Below are positions 25,601-34,439 of a DNA stretch of 64,000 nt, in pieces. Each line of letters opens with the position of its first letter. The first letter of the stretch is position 1. A program made the translations under genes and the position numbers. The notes under the pieces were generated by a model. The model ran no database searches. It was not told the origin of the DNA and worked only from the letters and a program-made list of their open reading frames with translations. Source of the DNA: Bacteroidota bacterium (lineage in GTDB: Bacteria > Bacteroidota > Bacteroidia > Chitinophagales > Chitinophagaceae); contig JAFDXN010000062.1 of NCBI GenBank assembly GCA_018267915.1, positions 62,001-126,000 of the forward strand. Reading direction: 5' to 3'.

Positions 25601-27121
25601 TTACTCAACAGTTTTTTCGGGCCTCATTTGCGGGAAAAGCAGCACGTCTTGTATAGATACCTGGCCTGTCAGCAGCATGGCAAGGCGCTCGATCCCGAAA
25701 CCAATACCCGCCGTTGGCGGCATACCGTATTCCAGCGCTCGCAGGAAGTCGTAGTCGATATACATAGCCTCTTCATCCCCTCGTTCCATCAATTTCACCT
25801 GGTCTTCGAAACGCTCACGCTGGTCTATCGGGTCATTCAGCTCACTATAGGCATTGGCTATTTCCTTACCATTCACGATCAGTTCAAACCGTTCTACCAG
25901 CCCTGGCTTGTTGCGATGCTTTTTGGTGAGTGGGCTCATCTCGATGGGGTAGTCGGTAATGAAAGTGGGCTGTATATAATGCTTCTCGCATTTGCCCCCG
26001 AATATCTCATCTATCAGCTTGCCTTTACCCATCGATGCATCTGTCTCTATCCTGAGTTGCTTGCATACATTCCTCAGGCCTTCCTCATCCATTTCGCTAA
26101 TGTCGATACCGGTGTGCTCTTTGATCGCATCAAATATGCTGATGCGTTTGTATGGGGCTTTGAAGTCTATTTCCACGCCATCCACTACCGTTTTGCTGCT
26201 GCCGTTGGTGGCGACCGCTGTTTGCTCCAGCATTTGTTCTGTGGTGTCCATCATCCATAGATAGTCTTTGTACGCCACGTAAAACTCGAGAATGGTAAAC
26301 TCCGGGTTGTGTGTCCTGTCCATACCCTCATTCCTGAAGTTGCGGCTGAACTCATATACCCAGTCAAATCCGCCCACTATCAGCCGCTTCAGGTACAGTT
26401 CATTAGCTATACGCAGGTATAATTTTATGTCGAGTGCATTGTGATGCGTAATGAAAGGACGTGCGATAGCGCCACCGGGTATATTTTGCAACACAGGTGT
26501 GTCCACTTCCAGGGCGCCACGCTCGTTAAGGAAGCTCCGTATCGCGTTCTTCATTTTCGTGATCTTGATGAAGGTATCGCGCACGCCGGGGTTCACGATA
26601 AGGTCAGCATATCGCTGACGGTACTTGAACTCCGCATCTGTCACCGCGTCAAACACCTCGCCGTCTTTTTCCTTCACAATCGGCATCGGGTGCAGCGACT
26701 TCGACAGCAGCGTGAACTGCTCTACGTGTATGGAGAGTTCTCCGGTTTTAGTAATAAAGGCAAAACCCTTCACGCCTACGATGTCGCCGATATCAAGCAG
26801 CTTTTTCCAGACGGTGTTATATAGTGTTTTGTCTTCACCGGGGCATATGTCGTCGCGGCGTATGTATATCTGTATACGCGCAGTGCTATCCTGCAATACC
26901 GCAAAGTTGGCCTTGCCCATATCGCGTACGCTCATGATACGGCCGGCTATCGATACAGCCTTGAATTCCTCCTGTTTCTCTTCGCTGAACTGTTCTTTTA
27001 TTTGTTTTGCAGTGTGCGTTACTTCATAAAGCGGTGCAGGGTAGGGGTCAATGCCCAGGGCCTGTAGTTCTTTCAGTTTATCACGGCGCACCAGTTCCTG
27101 TTCGCTAAGTGTGGCTTGCAT
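25601..27121 (-). CDS. lysS: Lysyl-tRNA synthetase (class II)
   Basis: The 506-residue protein has the N-terminal OB-fold anticodon domain (VSIAGRIMSVRDMGKANFAVLQD), the class II motif 1 region, motif 2 (FEFSRNFRNEGMDRTHNPEFTILEFYVAY) and motif 3 (GIGFGIERLAMLLTGQVSIQDVLLFPQMRP). It attaches lysine to tRNA-Lys. The length equals that of bacterial LysRS. The downstream DUF1684 gene starts within a few bases of its stop. Confidence 0.97.
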   Translation of the reverse strand: MQATLSEQELVRRDKLKELQALGIDPYPAPLYEVTHTAKQIKEQFSEEKQEEFKAVSIAGRIMSVRDMGKANFAVLQDSTARIQIYIRRDDICPGEDKTLYNTVWKKLLDIGDIVGVKGFAFITKTGELSIHVEQFTLLSKSLHPMPIVKEKDGEVFDAVTDAEFKYRQRYADLIVNPGVRDTFIKITKMKNAIRSFLNERGALEVDTPVLQNIPGGAIARPFITHHNALDIKLYLRIANELYLKRLIVGGFDWVYEFSRNFRNEGMDRTHNPEFTILEFYVAYKDYLWMMDTTEQMLEQTAVATNGSSKTVVDGVEIDFKAPYKRISIFDAIKEHTGIDISEMDEEGLRNVCKQLRIETDASMGKGKLIDEIFGGKCEKHYIQPTFITDYPIEMSPLTKKHRNKPGLVERFELIVNGKEIANAYSELNDPIDQRERFEDQVKLMERGDEEAMYIDYDFLRALEYGMPPTAGIGFGIERLAMLLTGQVSIQDVLLFPQMRPEKTVE

Positions 27122-27207
27122 AATCTTATATTACGGAGGAATTTATTTCTTGATCAAAAGTGCTGCAAAAATAATAAGTGACGCGGCAATTGCCTAATGA
27201 GTTTTTG

Positions 27208-28179
27208 TCAGACCTTCAGGCGGTAAATTGTACCGTTCGTACCTACCACCATGATATCACCATTCGGCGTTGCTTTAACGCGTTCCAGGTCTTCGGATGT
27301 GAATTTATCGTACTGCGACCAATGCTTGCCACCATCATCGCTGTGCAATACTGCCCCCTGTTCTCCCACGGCCCAGCCGTTTTGAGCATCTTTAAATAAT
27401 ATCCCCGTCAGGTGGTAGGTCGTCTGCGATATGTCATTGCCATTGCGCAGCTTTTGCCAGGTCGTGCCATTGTCACTACTATGGTATACGCTGCCGTTAT
27501 AGCCGCTCACCCACAATTCACCATTGTAAACAGAAATACAATTGAAATTATCGCCTTTCACATTTAACAGTTCCCAGCTTTCACCGCCATCATCGGTTTT
27601 TAGTATCACCCCATATCCGCACATATAACCGGTGTGGCTGTTAAGCATCACTATATCGTTGATCTCATATTTCATGGAGTCACGGTATATTGTATTGCCT
27701 TGCGCGTCTATATACTCGATAAAACCCGATTCGAAGCTGATGCCGCCGATCACAATACCTTTGTCGCTAGTAGGGAATAAAACTCTCTTGTATGGATTAT
27801 AGAAAAGCTGTCTAAAAGTCCATCCCCGTCCCGTGTCAGCAGAGTAGAGCAGTTTGCCGTCATAGCCACAAGTATAGATATTTCCGTTAGGCGATTGGCT
27901 GATGCCGAATAGTTCCTTACCTGCTTCAGGAAAACTGGTATCGCTCCAGGTGTAGCCCCCATCATGTGTAGTTAATATGGTGGCGCTTGCAAAGCGCTGT
28001 CCGCCCACAATAAACCCGGTTGAATCATTAATGAATAGAATATCGTTAAGCCGGTCTGTCGTGCCGCTCTCTATTTTCTGCGCGCTTTGGTAATGCAGCA
28101 GGTCTTTTTTGCAGGATGGTGATAGACATGCAAGTGCTGTAAATGCAAGTATGGAATAAATAGGGGAACTTTTCTTCAT
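27208..28179 (-). CDS. Lipoprotein with Ycf48/BNR-type beta-propeller repeats
   Basis: The 323-residue protein starts with a lipoprotein signal (IYSILAFTALACLSPSC). The rest shows the recurring blades of a Ycf48-like or sialidase-type propeller: TTHDGGYTWSD, YSADTGRGWTFRQ, KTDDGGESWELLN, HSSDNGTTWQKLR and HSDDGGKHWSQYD, each of the form S-x-D-x-G-x-x-W. In the cell it is probably outer-membrane or periplasmic and may scaffold other proteins. The partner is unknown. I chose ATG 28179, because the longer frame to 28200 begins with TTG. Confidence 0.85.
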   Translation of the reverse strand: MKKSSPIYSILAFTALACLSPSCKKDLLHYQSAQKIESGTTDRLNDILFINDSTGFIVGGQRFASATILTTHDGGYTWSDTSFPEAGKELFGISQSPNGNIYTCGYDGKLLYSADTGRGWTFRQLFYNPYKRVLFPTSDKGIVIGGISFESGFIEYIDAQGNTIYRDSMKYEINDIVMLNSHTGYMCGYGVILKTDDGGESWELLNVKGDNFNCISVYNGELWVSGYNGSVYHSSDNGTTWQKLRNGNDISQTTYHLTGILFKDAQNGWAVGEQGAVLHSDDGGKHWSQYDKFTSEDLERVKATPNGDIMVVGTNGTIYRLKV

Positions 28180-28215
28180 ACGGATTAGGCAAGATAACAA
28201 AATCCTTCCGATTGC

Positions 28216-29550
28216 CTATATCATTTGCCTTGCTTTCAGCTCCAGGTATTTATTGATCACATCTATGCTAAGGTCCTGCGGTGTGCTTAGAATTGACAGG
28301 ATGCCATGCCTGCGCAATTCTTTTACGATCTGCCGCTTTTCGAAGTCAAAACGCTCAGCAATGGTTTTGATATAGATGCCTTCCACAGTATCGGGCTGGC
28401 TCTCCTGTATTTCCTTCAACAAGGTATTACGGAAGAATACCACGCACACCAGGTGATACGAAGCCATTTGCTTCAGATAGGGTAGCTGCCGCTCCAGCGA
28501 AGAGTAGGTCTCGAAATTGGTGAATAGCAATATGAAGCTACGCTGAGTAATGCGTTTATGTACGGTTGCCCATAGACTTTCATAGTCGCTTTCTTTATAA
28601 TCGGTCTTCTGGTTATAAAGTGCCTCCAGCAGGTGGTTGATCTGGCCGCTGCGGCGTTCTGCAGGCACTATGTCATTTATCTTGTTCGAGAAAGTAATCA
28701 GGCCCGCTTTGTCCTGTTTCAATAACGCCACATTCATCAGTGCCAGGCTTGAGCTGATGGAATAATCGAGTAGGGTAATACCCTCGAAGGGCATCTTCAT
28801 GCTGCGGCCCTTGTCAATAATGCAATATACCTGCTGCTGTCTTGCATCGGTATACGTGTTTACCATCATATTGCCTGTACGCGCGGTCGCCTTCCAGTTA
28901 ATGGTACGCATATCGTCGCCGGGCACATAATCTTTTATCTTTTCAAATTCCAGGCTATGGCCCAGCCGGCGTATTTTCCTGATGCCGGTAGTAGCTATAT
29001 CGCTCACGGCCAGCAGCTGGTACTTCTTCAACTGGTGAAAAGACGGGTACACTTTAATTTCCTGGGGCACCGCCGCATGTATTTGTCTTTGCAACAGTCT
29101 CAGAGGTGTCCTTACAAAACAGATGACATGGCCAAACTCGTAAACGCCTCTTGATAAAGGCCTGAGCTGGTAGCTGATGCTTGCTCTCCCGGAATAATTG
29201 ATCTGTATTTTCCTGTGAAAATTCCGCTCCTGGAACTGAACGGGCAGCTCATCAATGATTTCTACACTCACTTTGAAGGGGTAGCTATTCTCCAGTTCCA
29301 GCGTTACTTCATTAACGTCGCCCAGGCTAAAGCGGTTCGCTGCATTGCGTGCAGCACTTACATCGCCTCTAACGAAGAAGAGCAGGCAGTAATCTAAAAG
29401 TGTAATTCCCGCAAAGAAAAGAAGGAATAGCACCGCCGCGATAAAGAGTATGTTAAAGAAAAAGGCCAGCACGAAGAGCACAATGGCGCTTATCAGCATT
29501 GTGTACCATTCCTTTGTCAGGAACAGGGCGCGTATATAGCTGTTCTTCAT
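28216..29550 (-). CDS. DUF58 domain-containing membrane protein
   Basis: The 444-residue protein has two N-terminal membrane helices, an intermediate beta region (NRFSLGDVNEVTLELENSYPF) and the DUF58 segment IRRLGHSLEFEKIKDYVPGDDMRTINWKATARTGNMMVNTYTDARQQQVYCIIDKGRSM, which continues into a von Willebrand A-like domain (DKGRSM as the degenerate MIDAS). Proteins of this family occur beside MoxR ATPases as here: the stop of the MoxR gene and this start are adjacent. They are thought to act in assembly or stress responses of the envelope, but the target is unknown. Confidence 0.92.
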   Translation of the reverse strand: MKNSYIRALFLTKEWYTMLISAIVLFVLAFFFNILFIAAVLFLLFFAGITLLDYCLLFFVRGDVSAARNAANRFSLGDVNEVTLELENSYPFKVSVEIIDELPVQFQERNFHRKIQINYSGRASISYQLRPLSRGVYEFGHVICFVRTPLRLLQRQIHAAVPQEIKVYPSFHQLKKYQLLAVSDIATTGIRKIRRLGHSLEFEKIKDYVPGDDMRTINWKATARTGNMMVNTYTDARQQQVYCIIDKGRSMKMPFEGITLLDYSISSSLALMNVALLKQDKAGLITFSNKINDIVPAERRSGQINHLLEALYNQKTDYKESDYESLWATVHKRITQRSFILLFTNFETYSSLERQLPYLKQMASYHLVCVVFFRNTLLKEIQESQPDTVEGIYIKTIAERFDFEKRQIVKELRRHGILSILSTPQDLSIDVINKYLELKARQMI

Positions 29551-30534
29551 CTACCTTGGTATCTCTATTCTTGCGATGATCTCTTTTAGTACATCGTCCG
29601 ATGTAAGGCCTTCCATTTCTTTTTCAGGTGTAAGACTGATACGGTGACGCAATACCGGCGGCGTTGCCTGGAGTATATCTTCCGGGATCACGAAGTTGCG
29701 CCCATGCAGCACACTCAGGGCCTTTGCCACATTGAGCAATGCGATGGAAGCACGGGGAGAAGCGCCAATGTACAGCGCACGGTCGTTACGTGTTTCCCAC
29801 ACGATCTTCGCTATAAATTCCAGCAGCTTGGGCTCCACATGCACCATGCGTACCATTTGCCGGGCATTCTCCAGCACTTCCGGACTCACGATAGGCTTAA
29901 TCTCCTCCAGCGATTTTACGATTGGCTGCTGGTTTTGTCTTTGCAGTATGGTTATCTCGTCTTCCAGTCCGGGATACCCCACGTTGATCTTCATCAGGAA
30001 GCGGTCCAGTTGTGCTTCGGGCAGGCGGTAGGTGCCTTCATGCTCTATTGGGTTTTGCGTGGCTATTACCATAAAGGGCGGTGGCAGCTTGTGTGTTTGC
30101 CCGTCCACGGTCACCTGCCTTTCCTCCATTACTTCGAAGAGTGCTGCCTGTGTCTTAGCCGGTGCGCGGTTGATCTCGTCTATCAGTACGATGTTGCTGA
30201 AGACGGGCCCGGGCTTGAACTGGAAGCTCGCGCTCTGGGGATTAAAAACGTTTGTCCCCAATACATCGCTTGGCATCAGGTCGGGAGTGAACTGTATGCG
30301 CGAAAAGTTCGCTTGTATCAATTTGGCCATCAGCTTGGCAGCCAGGGTCTTGGCCACGCCGGGCACCCCTTCTATCAAAATATGGCCATCGGCCAGCAGG
30401 CCTGCCAGCAGCAGTTCGGTCATGCTGTGCTGTCCCACTATTACTTTGCTTATCTGCTCCTGTATCTGCTCTGCCAGCTGCGCCAGGGGGTCGGTGGCAA
30501 TGTGTTGGTCATTGCCTGTTTCAGTTGCGTCCAT
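29551..30534 (-). CDS. MoxR family AAA+ ATPase
   Basis: The 327-residue protein has Walker A GVPGVAKTLAAKLMAK near residue 58 (G-x-x-G-x-A-K-T), Walker B VLIDEINRAPAKTQAALFEVMEERQVT, sensor 1 FMVIATQNPIEHEGTYRLPEAQLDRF, and the C-terminal lid with IGASPRASIALLNVAKAL. MoxR proteins act as chaperones that load cofactors or partners. It sits between a DUF58 and a DUF4350 gene with 1-bp spacing or overlap, the standard context of the family. Confidence 0.95.
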   Translation of the reverse strand: MDATETGNDQHIATDPLAQLAEQIQEQISKVIVGQHSMTELLLAGLLADGHILIEGVPGVAKTLAAKLMAKLIQANFSRIQFTPDLMPSDVLGTNVFNPQSASFQFKPGPVFSNIVLIDEINRAPAKTQAALFEVMEERQVTVDGQTHKLPPPFMVIATQNPIEHEGTYRLPEAQLDRFLMKINVGYPGLEDEITILQRQNQQPIVKSLEEIKPIVSPEVLENARQMVRMVHVEPKLLEFIAKIVWETRNDRALYIGASPRASIALLNVAKALSVLHGRNFVIPEDILQATPPVLRHRISLTPEKEMEGLTSDDVLKEIIARIEIPR

Positions 30535-31793
30535 CAGCTTTTATTTTTATAAAATTGTTCAATGCTATTGTATAATTGATAAAGATAAGCGTCATCGGGT
30601 CGATGACCGTTGCGTATCTCGTGTATCATTTCCATCATATTCCGCACCATTGCTTCGTCCTGCCCCGATCTGGTGACCAGTTGCTTTACGAAGTCTTCGT
30701 TCAGGTGATTGGTATTGATATGGTAGTGGTTGCGCACCCACTCCAGGAAGTGCTGTATCATCTTCTCCGCAAGGTTCCTGTGGTCGCCTTTGTTGTAGTA
30801 TAATCTGCCTACTGTTTCTACGAACGAGACAGAGCTGTTTTGCGGTGCTTCCATAATTGGTATTATGCGCTGCCTGCGTTTACCTTCAAAAAGGATGTAA
30901 ATGATCAGCCCTAGTACGGCCAGCCACACAGCCATGCGTGTGGCGGGGTGGCGCATCAGGGCGCTAACGTCCGAGCGGTCAGTGCTACGTTTGTAATAAT
31001 CGTTCCAGTAGATGCGGCTGATGTTTTTGGGAAACGATTGCCAGAGCGTTTCGATGTATTGCTTATTGCCCTCCTGCAGCAGAAAGTAATTGCTCAGCAC
31101 CAGTGGAGCAGCGTGCAGGGTAATGTGGCCTTCACCAACTTTGATGCGGATGAAATCGGGCCCTTCATCTGTTGTGCCCAGCGTATCTGGGTTTGGTGAG
31201 ATGTATATTCTTTTCGCATCTCCGCTCGTGTCTGTGTTGCTGTCCTGGCTGTCCCTGTCCTTGACAAAATAACTCGTCAGGTAACGCCCGAAGTAGCCAT
31301 ACAGTCTACCGGGGTGTGCTTTCAGTTTCAGTATAGAGCTGTTCTTACTGCCATCATAATTCCTGCTTAGCGGAATATCTTCATAAGCGGTCCTGGTTCC
31401 GTAGGGTAGCTTGCGGATGCCCAGGCGCTTGCTGAACTCCTTATCCAGCGTGCTGGAGAAGATCAGCAATTCATTGCCGGTTGACGCGTATTCCATCAGC
31501 CTGTCTATCTCTTCTTCCGACACGTCAAACGTCAGTCCGGCTAGTATGAGGAGCGAGTTACTTCCATACTTCATCTTGTCGTCTATATGGTCGTAACGGA
31601 ACCCCCTCGACAGTGTTTTAGTATCCACTCCGGGAAAGCAATAGCTCAAAGAGGTAAACGCCAGGTAAGTTCCATAAGGGTCTTTATTATCATGTTCCAG
31701 GTTCACTTCCCAGTTGATCGGTTTATGCGTGCAACTCTGTAGCAGGCAGCTCATCATCAGCAGGTACAGTATGTGTTTTCCCATCCTCCTCAT
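30534..31793 (-). CDS. DUF4350 domain-containing membrane protein
   Basis: The 419-residue protein begins with a lipoprotein-like signal (ILYLLMMSCLLQSC), carries the DUF4350 region (DKDPYGTYLAFTSLSYCFPG, NSLLILAGLTFDVSEEEIDRLMEYASTGNELLIFSSTLD) and a central membrane helix (MAVWLAVLGLIIYILFEGKRRQRIIP), then a helical cytoplasmic end (FVETVGRLYYNKGDHRNLAEKMIQHFLEWVRNHY). It overlaps the DUF4129 gene upstream by 4 bp (ATGA) and the MoxR gene downstream by 1 bp, which indicates one tightly translated operon. Function is unknown. Confidence 0.87.
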   Translation of the reverse strand: MRRMGKHILYLLMMSCLLQSCTHKPINWEVNLEHDNKDPYGTYLAFTSLSYCFPGVDTKTLSRGFRYDHIDDKMKYGSNSLLILAGLTFDVSEEEIDRLMEYASTGNELLIFSSTLDKEFSKRLGIRKLPYGTRTAYEDIPLSRNYDGSKNSSILKLKAHPGRLYGYFGRYLTSYFVKDRDSQDSNTDTSGDAKRIYISPNPDTLGTTDEGPDFIRIKVGEGHITLHAAPLVLSNYFLLQEGNKQYIETLWQSFPKNISRIYWNDYYKRSTDRSDVSALMRHPATRMAVWLAVLGLIIYILFEGKRRQRIIPIMEAPQNSSVSFVETVGRLYYNKGDHRNLAEKMIQHFLEWVRNHYHINTNHLNEDFVKQLVTRSGQDEAMVRNMMEMIHEIRNGHRPDDAYLYQLYNSIEQFYKNKS

Positions 31794-32500
31794 TGGCCTA
31801 GTTGCCTTTTTAGCTGATTAAATTCCTGTAAATACTGATGGTAAGCAGGCTCGTCTATCGCTAGGCGGCCATACCAGGCATACTCATATTGTCGGGATAG
31901 CTGCTTGAAGGGAACTTTATATTGGCTGTCGCTCAGCTCGTGATAGTATTCGTAGTTTGTTTTATCTATGCGGTATTTGATCAGCTGCTGCGCTTGCAAT
32001 AGCTGCAAAAGCTGCAGGTAGCTATATCGTATGGCGTTGCGGTAATTGCCCTGCTGTGCAGCTTCCTGCATCAGTCTTTCCCAGTTGGTCTCTGCGATAT
32101 CCTCTATGTTCTCCACCGTTGGGTCGCTGCTTGCTGCTGGTTTCGTTTTCCGGCCAAAGACCGAACTCATGTTCTTGCTCAGCACCACGTAGTACAGAAT
32201 AAACCCTGCAGCTACAAGCAATCCCAAATAAATCAGCACCTTTCCATCGCCTTCGAAAAACCGTATCATCTTTGCCCACCACGATTCGCTCATGTCTCGA
32301 GGGTCTTTATCTTCAGTCTCTTGCCCTGGCCGGTATTCCCTTTCATTTTTATAGTAGAAAGCCTTTTGTTCGGTCAGCTGACTCCAGCTGCTGTCGCTTA
32401 TACCAGCATATTGGCCATCCTCAGCGCTTGCGGGCATTGGCATCAGTGCAACAAGAAACAGGCAGCAGAGTAGCAGGTATTTATTCAATTTCAGGCGCAT
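31790..32500 (-). CDS. DUF4129 domain-containing protein
   Basis: The 236-residue protein has a signal peptide (LLLCCLFLVALMPMPASA), a central membrane helix (VLIYLGLLVAAGFILYYVVL) and the C-terminal DUF4129 domain (AAQQGNYRNAIRYSYLQLLQLLQAQQLIKYRIDKTNYEYYHEL, with the tyrosine-rich FKQLSRQYEYAWYG). DUF4129 often accompanies transglutaminase or MoxR genes. Its start lies inside the SpoIIM gene (20 bp overlap) and its end overlaps the DUF4350 gene. Confidence 0.87.
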   Translation of the reverse strand: MRLKLNKYLLLCCLFLVALMPMPASAEDGQYAGISDSSWSQLTEQKAFYYKNEREYRPGQETEDKDPRDMSESWWAKMIRFFEGDGKVLIYLGLLVAAGFILYYVVLSKNMSSVFGRKTKPAASSDPTVENIEDIAETNWERLMQEAAQQGNYRNAIRYSYLQLLQLLQAQQLIKYRIDKTNYEYYHELSDSQYKVPFKQLSRQYEYAWYGRLAIDEPAYHQYLQEFNQLKRQLGQ

Positions 32501-33437
32501 GCTGCCGCTTGCTTACTTTGATAGGGTAAATAATATAGTACCATACTACGAATAACAGTGAGCCCCCGAGTACGATCAGGTTCAGCCATACAGGCATACC
32601 CGTGTGCCGCGTCACGAAACCTTCAAAGAAAGCCGCCGTGATAAATATCGGTACAAGGCTGATCACGATTTTCACCGCATCCTTTGTGGCAGCCATCAGC
32701 GATTGCATTCTTGTGTACGACTTAGGGAATAATATCGAGTTGCCCATAATAAGCCCCGCTGTGCAGGCTATCACTAATGCTGATATTTCCAGGGTCCCAT
32801 GGGTGGATACCACTAGTATCGATTTGAAACCCATGCCTTTCTGAAAGAACATATATTCAAACACCCCCAGCATAAGGCTGTTTCGAAAAAGGAAGTAAAT
32901 GGTACCAATGGAAATAAATATCCCGCTCGCAAAGCATATGAATGACACCAGGATATTGTTAAACGCGATCTCCACGAACATGATCAATTCATTCTCACTA
33001 TTGTAGACTCCGAAAGGTTCACCCCGGGCTATATTCTGTTCGGTCATATCCACATATCTGTCTCCCAGTATCGCGCGTATGAATGTCTGGTCCTGCCATG
33101 CCGAGAAAACGCCTATCGCGACGAACACCGCAAAGAAAATGAAAGTGTACAGCAAGACCTTATGATGCCGCCTTATGATGAGCGGTAACTCCGCGGTCCA
33201 GAAGGTTATAAGCCTGTTCCTGCTTTCTTTTTTATTCTTGTATATCGAAAGAAAGATCTTTGCCGCAAGGCTATTAATGTATTTTACGGTGTTGCTGGAA
33301 GGGTAAAAGGTTTTGGCATATGATAGGTCGTCCACAAGGTAAGTGAAGCGTTTGGCAACCTCATCAGGATCTTCGGTGCTCTCGGCATAACGCTGCCATC
33401 GCTCCTTATTCTTCTTGATAAAATATCCCTCCCGCAT
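32481..33437 (-). CDS. SpoIIM-like membrane protein (stage II sporulation protein M family)
   Basis: The 318-residue protein has a cytoplasmic N-terminal helical part (FIKKNKERWQRYAES) and about five membrane helices. It carries the conserved SpoIIM features: NNILVSFICFASGIFISIGTIYFLFRNSLMLGVFEYMFFQKGMG and HGTLEISALVIACTAGLIMGNSILFP. The organism is not a spore former, so the name only marks the family. With the RDD, DUF4129, DUF4350, MoxR and DUF58 genes it forms a conserved Bacteroidota cluster. It is divergent from the RDD gene. Confidence 0.9.
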   Translation of the reverse strand: MREGYFIKKNKERWQRYAESTEDPDEVAKRFTYLVDDLSYAKTFYPSSNTVKYINSLAAKIFLSIYKNKKESRNRLITFWTAELPLIIRRHHKVLLYTFIFFAVFVAIGVFSAWQDQTFIRAILGDRYVDMTEQNIARGEPFGVYNSENELIMFVEIAFNNILVSFICFASGIFISIGTIYFLFRNSLMLGVFEYMFFQKGMGFKSILVVSTHGTLEISALVIACTAGLIMGNSILFPKSYTRMQSLMAATKDAVKIVISLVPIFITAAFFEGFVTRHTGMPVWLNLIVLGGSLLFVVWYYIIYPIKVSKRQHAPEIE

Positions 33438-33527
33438 AACTGAAGGTAATTTAAAGAAAAACCCTTATTCCGGCTATTTTTTCAGCCGCTATCGCTAAAT
33501 TTATTGCCCGTATATACATCGGTTTGG

Positions 33528-34325
33528 ATGAGCCTGATAACGATCGCTACCCCCTTTAATATAGACCTTGAGTTTAAGACCGCCGCATTCGGCAGGCGCT
33601 TCCTTGCATGGCTTGTTGATCTTGGAGTGCTCTGTGCATACAACTATATCCTAGAGTATTTTGTGCTTAATCCTCTTGGTGTTGACAGTGAAGCTTCGGT
33701 CATTGTATTCATCCTTTTTACTGCGCTTCCCACTTTTTTTTACAACCTGCTTTTCGAAACTTTTTTTAACGGACAAAGCATCGGCAAAAGGGCGGCGGGG
33801 GTCAAAGTGCTTTCCGTAAATGGCGACGAAGCCACCTTTAGCCAGTATCTCATTCGCTGGTTGCTGGGCTTTGGCAATTACATTATGATCTCGCTTCCTT
33901 TTATCGTAGAGGCTGCGATAAAGAACCCGGTATACCTTTTTTTCCTCATTGTGCCTATGTTCTTTTATATCCCCGACCTGCTCGCCTTCGGCATCAGCGC
34001 CAGGTCGCAACGCCTTGGCGACCTGGCCGCAGGTACTGTGGTGATCGACAATAATTACGATACCTCCATTAGCGAAACTATTTACCTCGATGTAAAAGAA
34101 GAAAATTACACGCCCGTTTATCCCCAGGTAATGCGCCTTACCGACAGGGATATCAACGGCATCCGCAACCTGCTCGATGTGAAGAATTCCAGCAAAGACA
34201 ATTATACCTACCTCGTGCAGGTAGCAAGCCGGGTAAAGGAAGTGCTTGGGGTTCAAAGCGACCTCGAGTCCTCCGAATTTCTTATGCAACTCCTCCGCGA
34301 CTACAATTACCTTACCAGCAGATAA
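33528..34325 (+). CDS. RDD family membrane protein
   Basis: The 265-residue protein has the RDD domain signature near its start (FKTAAFGRRFLAWLVDLGVLCAYNYILEYF, with R-x-x-A-W-x-x-D) and GQSIGKRAAGVKVLSVNGDEATFSQYLIRWLLG. It has about three membrane helices and a helical cytoplasmic tail. RDD proteins may be transporters or scaffolds. It is divergently placed next to SpoIIM, matching the usual partner set. I chose ATG 33528; the longer frame starts with TTG at 33504. Confidence 0.9.
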   Translation: MSLITIATPFNIDLEFKTAAFGRRFLAWLVDLGVLCAYNYILEYFVLNPLGVDSEASVIVFILFTALPTFFYNLLFETFFNGQSIGKRAAGVKVLSVNGDEATFSQYLIRWLLGFGNYIMISLPFIVEAAIKNPVYLFFLIVPMFFYIPDLLAFGISARSQRLGDLAAGTVVIDNNYDTSISETIYLDVKEENYTPVYPQVMRLTDRDINGIRNLLDVKNSSKDNYTYLVQVASRVKEVLGVQSDLESSEFLMQLLRDYNYLTSR

Positions 34326-34389
34326 GATATTCTAACATTTCATTAGGAGAAGTTTATTGGTAATTATATACAAAAAGACACGAAAATAT

Positions 34390-34420
34390 TTTGTAATGTG
34401 GATTACCTTTTTTATCTTTG
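34390..34420 (+). promoter_or_regulatory. Promoter of the IS1595-type transposase gene
   Basis: TTTG at 34390-34393 and TATCTTTG at 34413-34420 are separated by 19 bp, an exact match to the Bacteroidota consensus. It predicts a transcript starting about 12 bases before the transposase ATG. Confidence 0.7.
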
Positions 34421-34439
34421 AGGTATAAAGGGTAACAAA

